Source: VMDJ01 sp038146785
Lineage (GTDB): Bacteria; Pseudomonadota; Gammaproteobacteria; Chromatiales; Chromatiaceae
NCBI GenBank assembly: GCA_038146785.1
Contig: JAYQSI010000004.1
Location: forward strand, 1-9,018
Length of the DNA stretch: 9,018 nucleotides
Reading direction: 5' to 3'
In this document: positions 7,236 to 9,018 of the stretch, one piece after another
Numbering within the stretch: position 1 is the first letter of the stretch
How the letters are laid out: each line of letters starts with the position of its first letter
The notes under the pieces: model-generated
What the model was told of the DNA's origin: nothing
What the model saw: only the letters and a program-made list of their open reading frames with translations
Database searches by the model: none
Translations under genes and position numbers: made by a program

Positions 7236-8910
7236 TTAACCCCAACGTAACCACATGTTGATACGGCCCGATAAGTTAATCGCCCATTGCGATAGATGTT
7301 TGTACACATCCGACACATGGAATTCGCGTGACACAATGGCATAGAAATTACGCGCCCAATGTCTTGTAACGACATCATTTACAAAATGGCTTTCTTTCCA
7401 GTAGGTGCGTAGCCAGCTCGCAACGATCAAAAGTGCGATGCTGATTGCGGCAGATTGAACAATAGCGTGTCAGTACCCGCTGCAACATAGAGTTGATGCG
7501 CAAACGCAGCATCGGGGGAACAGGAAGACGTCAAACGCATGGCTAATATGGGTATAGCCCAAGACTACGACAACAAAGGTTGTCATGACCAATAGCAATA
7601 AGCGCCACGGGTGGTGGGTTTCCATTTGATACGTTGAAAATAAAACCTGCGCACCAGGTGATCAACCAAAGAACAGCAAAATGATCGCGCCTTGTTTTTC
7701 AAATAAATCAGGGGTAACAGCAAAGTGCGAGCTAAATAAGACAAAGCTGGCACCACAATGGTGAGTATTGCCATCGCTAACCAAGGGAAGTTCTTTCGAG
7801 TAGGGCGTCGTTCAACAATGAATTGATAGAGCTCGTCTTTAGGCACGCCATCATGCTTACGTGCTTGATTGATGACGCTGCCAGCACTTAAGAACAAAGG
7901 TGCCCTTAAATAGTCCGTGCGCAATCAGGTGGAAGATGGCCAATGAGAATGCGCCCACGCCGCACTCCATGATCATGAAGCCCATCTGGCCCATCGTTGA
8001 GTAGCAAAGTGCTTTCTTGATATCACTTTGCGCCAGCATCAAGATTGAGCCAATGACAGCGGTGATTAGTCCCACCAAGAATACCCAGTGCAATACGCTG
8101 TCGGTTTGCAGGTAAAGCGGCGCAAAGCGGTTTAACAAAGATGCCGCCCGCGTTAACAATACCGGCATGCATCAAGGCAGAAACGGGGTGGGCCTTCCAT
8201 GGTGTAAGGCAGCCAGGTGTGCACTAAAAATTGTGCAGATCGTGCAAATGCGGAGACCGCAATTAAGCTGCCAACCACCTCGACAACTCTAAAGCCAAAG
8301 AAGGTGGTTACATCAGGGTTTGCTTCAATTGCAGCGAAGATCTCAGGTAGGGACCAGCTATCAAAGGTATGGAAAAGAACGGCTGCGGCAAGTACCAAAG
8401 GAAGGTCGCCAAATCGATAGGTGAAAAAAGTCCAAAAGCCATAGCGGAAAGCTGAGAAGCTGCGCGTCTCGTGTCCCAGAAGAAAATACAAAAATACGCC
8501 AATGAGATGCCACGCCACCAGCAGAGTGATCATGTCGGCGGCAGCCACCATCAAGATGAGGATGCGGACATCACGTCCAACAGAACAAAGAAGCGGCTAT
8601 AGCCGTATTCCTCGGCCATGTAGCGAACTGAGTAGATTCGGACTAAAAGACTGATGGCGGCGATCACTGTGCTCATCAGCACGGCAAGCGGATCAAAATA
8701 GAGAGAACCCCACGTCTCACCAAAAGAGTAATGCGCGACGGGGTAATCCATGAGCACCATCAGCAACAAGGTTAAATGCAAGTGCAAGGTCAGTGTTCCG
8801 CCAATCACGCTGATTCGAGAGACGCGACGTCCCATCGAGCTACTGAGTAATTGGGTCATTAATGCCGAAATAAGAGGTATTACCGGCAGTAATAAGACAA
8901 GTTGTTCCAT
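7236..8910 (-). CDS. dabB: DabB, NuoL/Mrp-like membrane subunit of the DAB transporter (frameshifted)
   Basis: Integral membrane partner of DabA, homologous to cation-translocating NuoL/MrpA subunits; thought to couple proton or sodium flow to CO2 hydration. About 555 residues. Starts at ATG 8910 (MEQLVLLLPVIPLISALMTQ) behind GAGGGG. Conserved stretches in order: VRIYSVRYMAEEYGYSRFFV, LVAWHLIGVFLYFLLGH, FLVHTWLPYTMEGP, then in the next frame SALMHAGIVNAGGI, DIKKALCYSTMGQMGFMIME, FHLIAHGLFKGT and FLSAGSVINQARKHDG. The KKALCYST lysine and HLIAHGLFK histidines match the ion-path residues of the NuoL family. The C terminus is ASWLRTYWKESHF ... GRINMWLRWG, stop TAA 7238-7236. About eight frameshifts break it, near 8562, 8181-8185, 8137-8139, 7896-7898, 7710-7730, 7655-7665, 7514-7518 and 7447. 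First gene of the operon. Confidence 0.9.
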
Positions 8911-9018
8911 CTATCCCCTCGAGCGTGTGGTCGATGATTCGCCACACATTATTTTTATATCTCGAGCCTAACAGGGAAAAAAGGGTGATGGAATCAGCAG
9001 TTTTGCGCTGGCATAAAC
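8911..9018 (-). promoter_or_regulatory. Leader region upstream of dabB
   Basis: 108 bases of non-coding DNA up to the window edge. On the minus strand the ribosome binding site GAGGGG occupies 8920-8915, four to six bases before the dabB ATG. A TATAAA at 8959-8954 is a possible -10 element, but the only -35 candidate at good spacing is T-rich (TTTTTT, 8982-8977), so the promoter is weakly supported. The hexamer CTCGAG occurs twice, at 8918-8923 and 8961-8966, flanking a hairpin. A divergent regulator gene (often LysR-type in such loci) could start beyond the right edge; nothing here proves it. Confidence 0.4.
8925..8947 (-). promoter_or_regulatory. Hairpin or operator just before the dabB ribosome binding site
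   Basis: On the minus strand: GTGTGG-CGA-ATCA-TCG-A-CCACAC, giving a 9-bp stem with a four-base loop and one bulged A. It ends five bases before the ribosome binding site of dabB. It could act as an RNA structure in the leader, or as a dyad operator. If the bulged base is itself one of the many indel errors in this sequence, the stem is perfect. The outer dyad does not fit the LysR T-N11-A rule exactly, so I name no regulator. Confidence 0.4.

Noticed and set aside
201..8910. Gene decay (pseudogene island)
   Set aside because: Too many single-base shifts, all genes equally affected, catalytic motifs and gene overlaps intact, and compensating pairs; sequencing error explains it better.
8750..8971. 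Plus-strand open frame of 73 codons across the dabB start
   Set aside because: Antisense to the dabB N terminus; low-complexity basic sequence, no start signals.
8988..9018. Plus-strand ATG near the right edge as start of a divergent regulator
   Set aside because: Only ten codons are visible (MESAVLRWHK), they match no LysR-type start I know, and the G-rich stretch before it is too close for a good ribosome binding site.
1..9018. CRISPR array, tRNA, rRNA or insertion sequence
   Set aside because: I saw no regularly spaced repeats, cloverleaf-like sequence, rRNA motifs, transposase frames or terminal inverted repeats.

Overview
The window reads as part of the chromosome of a chemolithoautotrophic gammaproteobacterium, possibly a sulfur oxidiser of the Thiomicrospira/Hydrogenovibrio/Halothiobacillus type. 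The main evidence is a minus-strand operon for a DAB inorganic-carbon accumulation system, covering about two thirds of the window. The taxonomic guess rests on gene content and protein style only; no marker gene is present.

Left part, plus strand (about 200-3071): a small conserved protein of unknown function (201-520), two tandem paralogous Bax-like glucosaminidase-domain proteins (540-1291 and 1313-2002), and a lipoprotein metallo-beta-lactamase-fold hydrolase of the NAPE-PLD/UlaG-like type (1999-3071). The second Bax-like gene and the hydrolase gene overlap by ATGA, so they are probably co-transcribed. This part looks like envelope and cell-wall housekeeping.

Right part, minus strand, read from 8910 down to 3068: dabB (NuoL/Mrp-like membrane subunit), a roughly 245-residue membrane protein resembling the C-terminal half of a NuoM-type antiporter subunit, dabA (DUF2309, beta-carbonic-anhydrase-like zinc protein, long form), and a PII-like small signalling protein. 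Junctions are tight (2-nt gap, 4-nt ATGA overlap, short gap or overlap), as expected of one operon. DabA and DabB together convert CO2 to bicarbonate, driven by a cation gradient. The half-antiporter is a candidate third subunit and the PII-like protein a candidate bicarbonate/nucleotide sensor. A hairpin lies just before the dabB ribosome binding site.

The plus- and minus-strand groups meet tail to tail at 3068-3071, where the inferred stop codons overlap and a near-perfect 20-bp palindrome sits.

Nearly every gene is broken by one or more single-base frameshifts, roughly thirty in 9 kb. Many are in short homopolymers, conserved motifs continue in another frame on each side, and some pairs compensate each other. 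The simplest reading is uncorrected long-read indel error, not real gene decay. CDS spans below are therefore the inferred full-length genes across these shifts, not single open frames.
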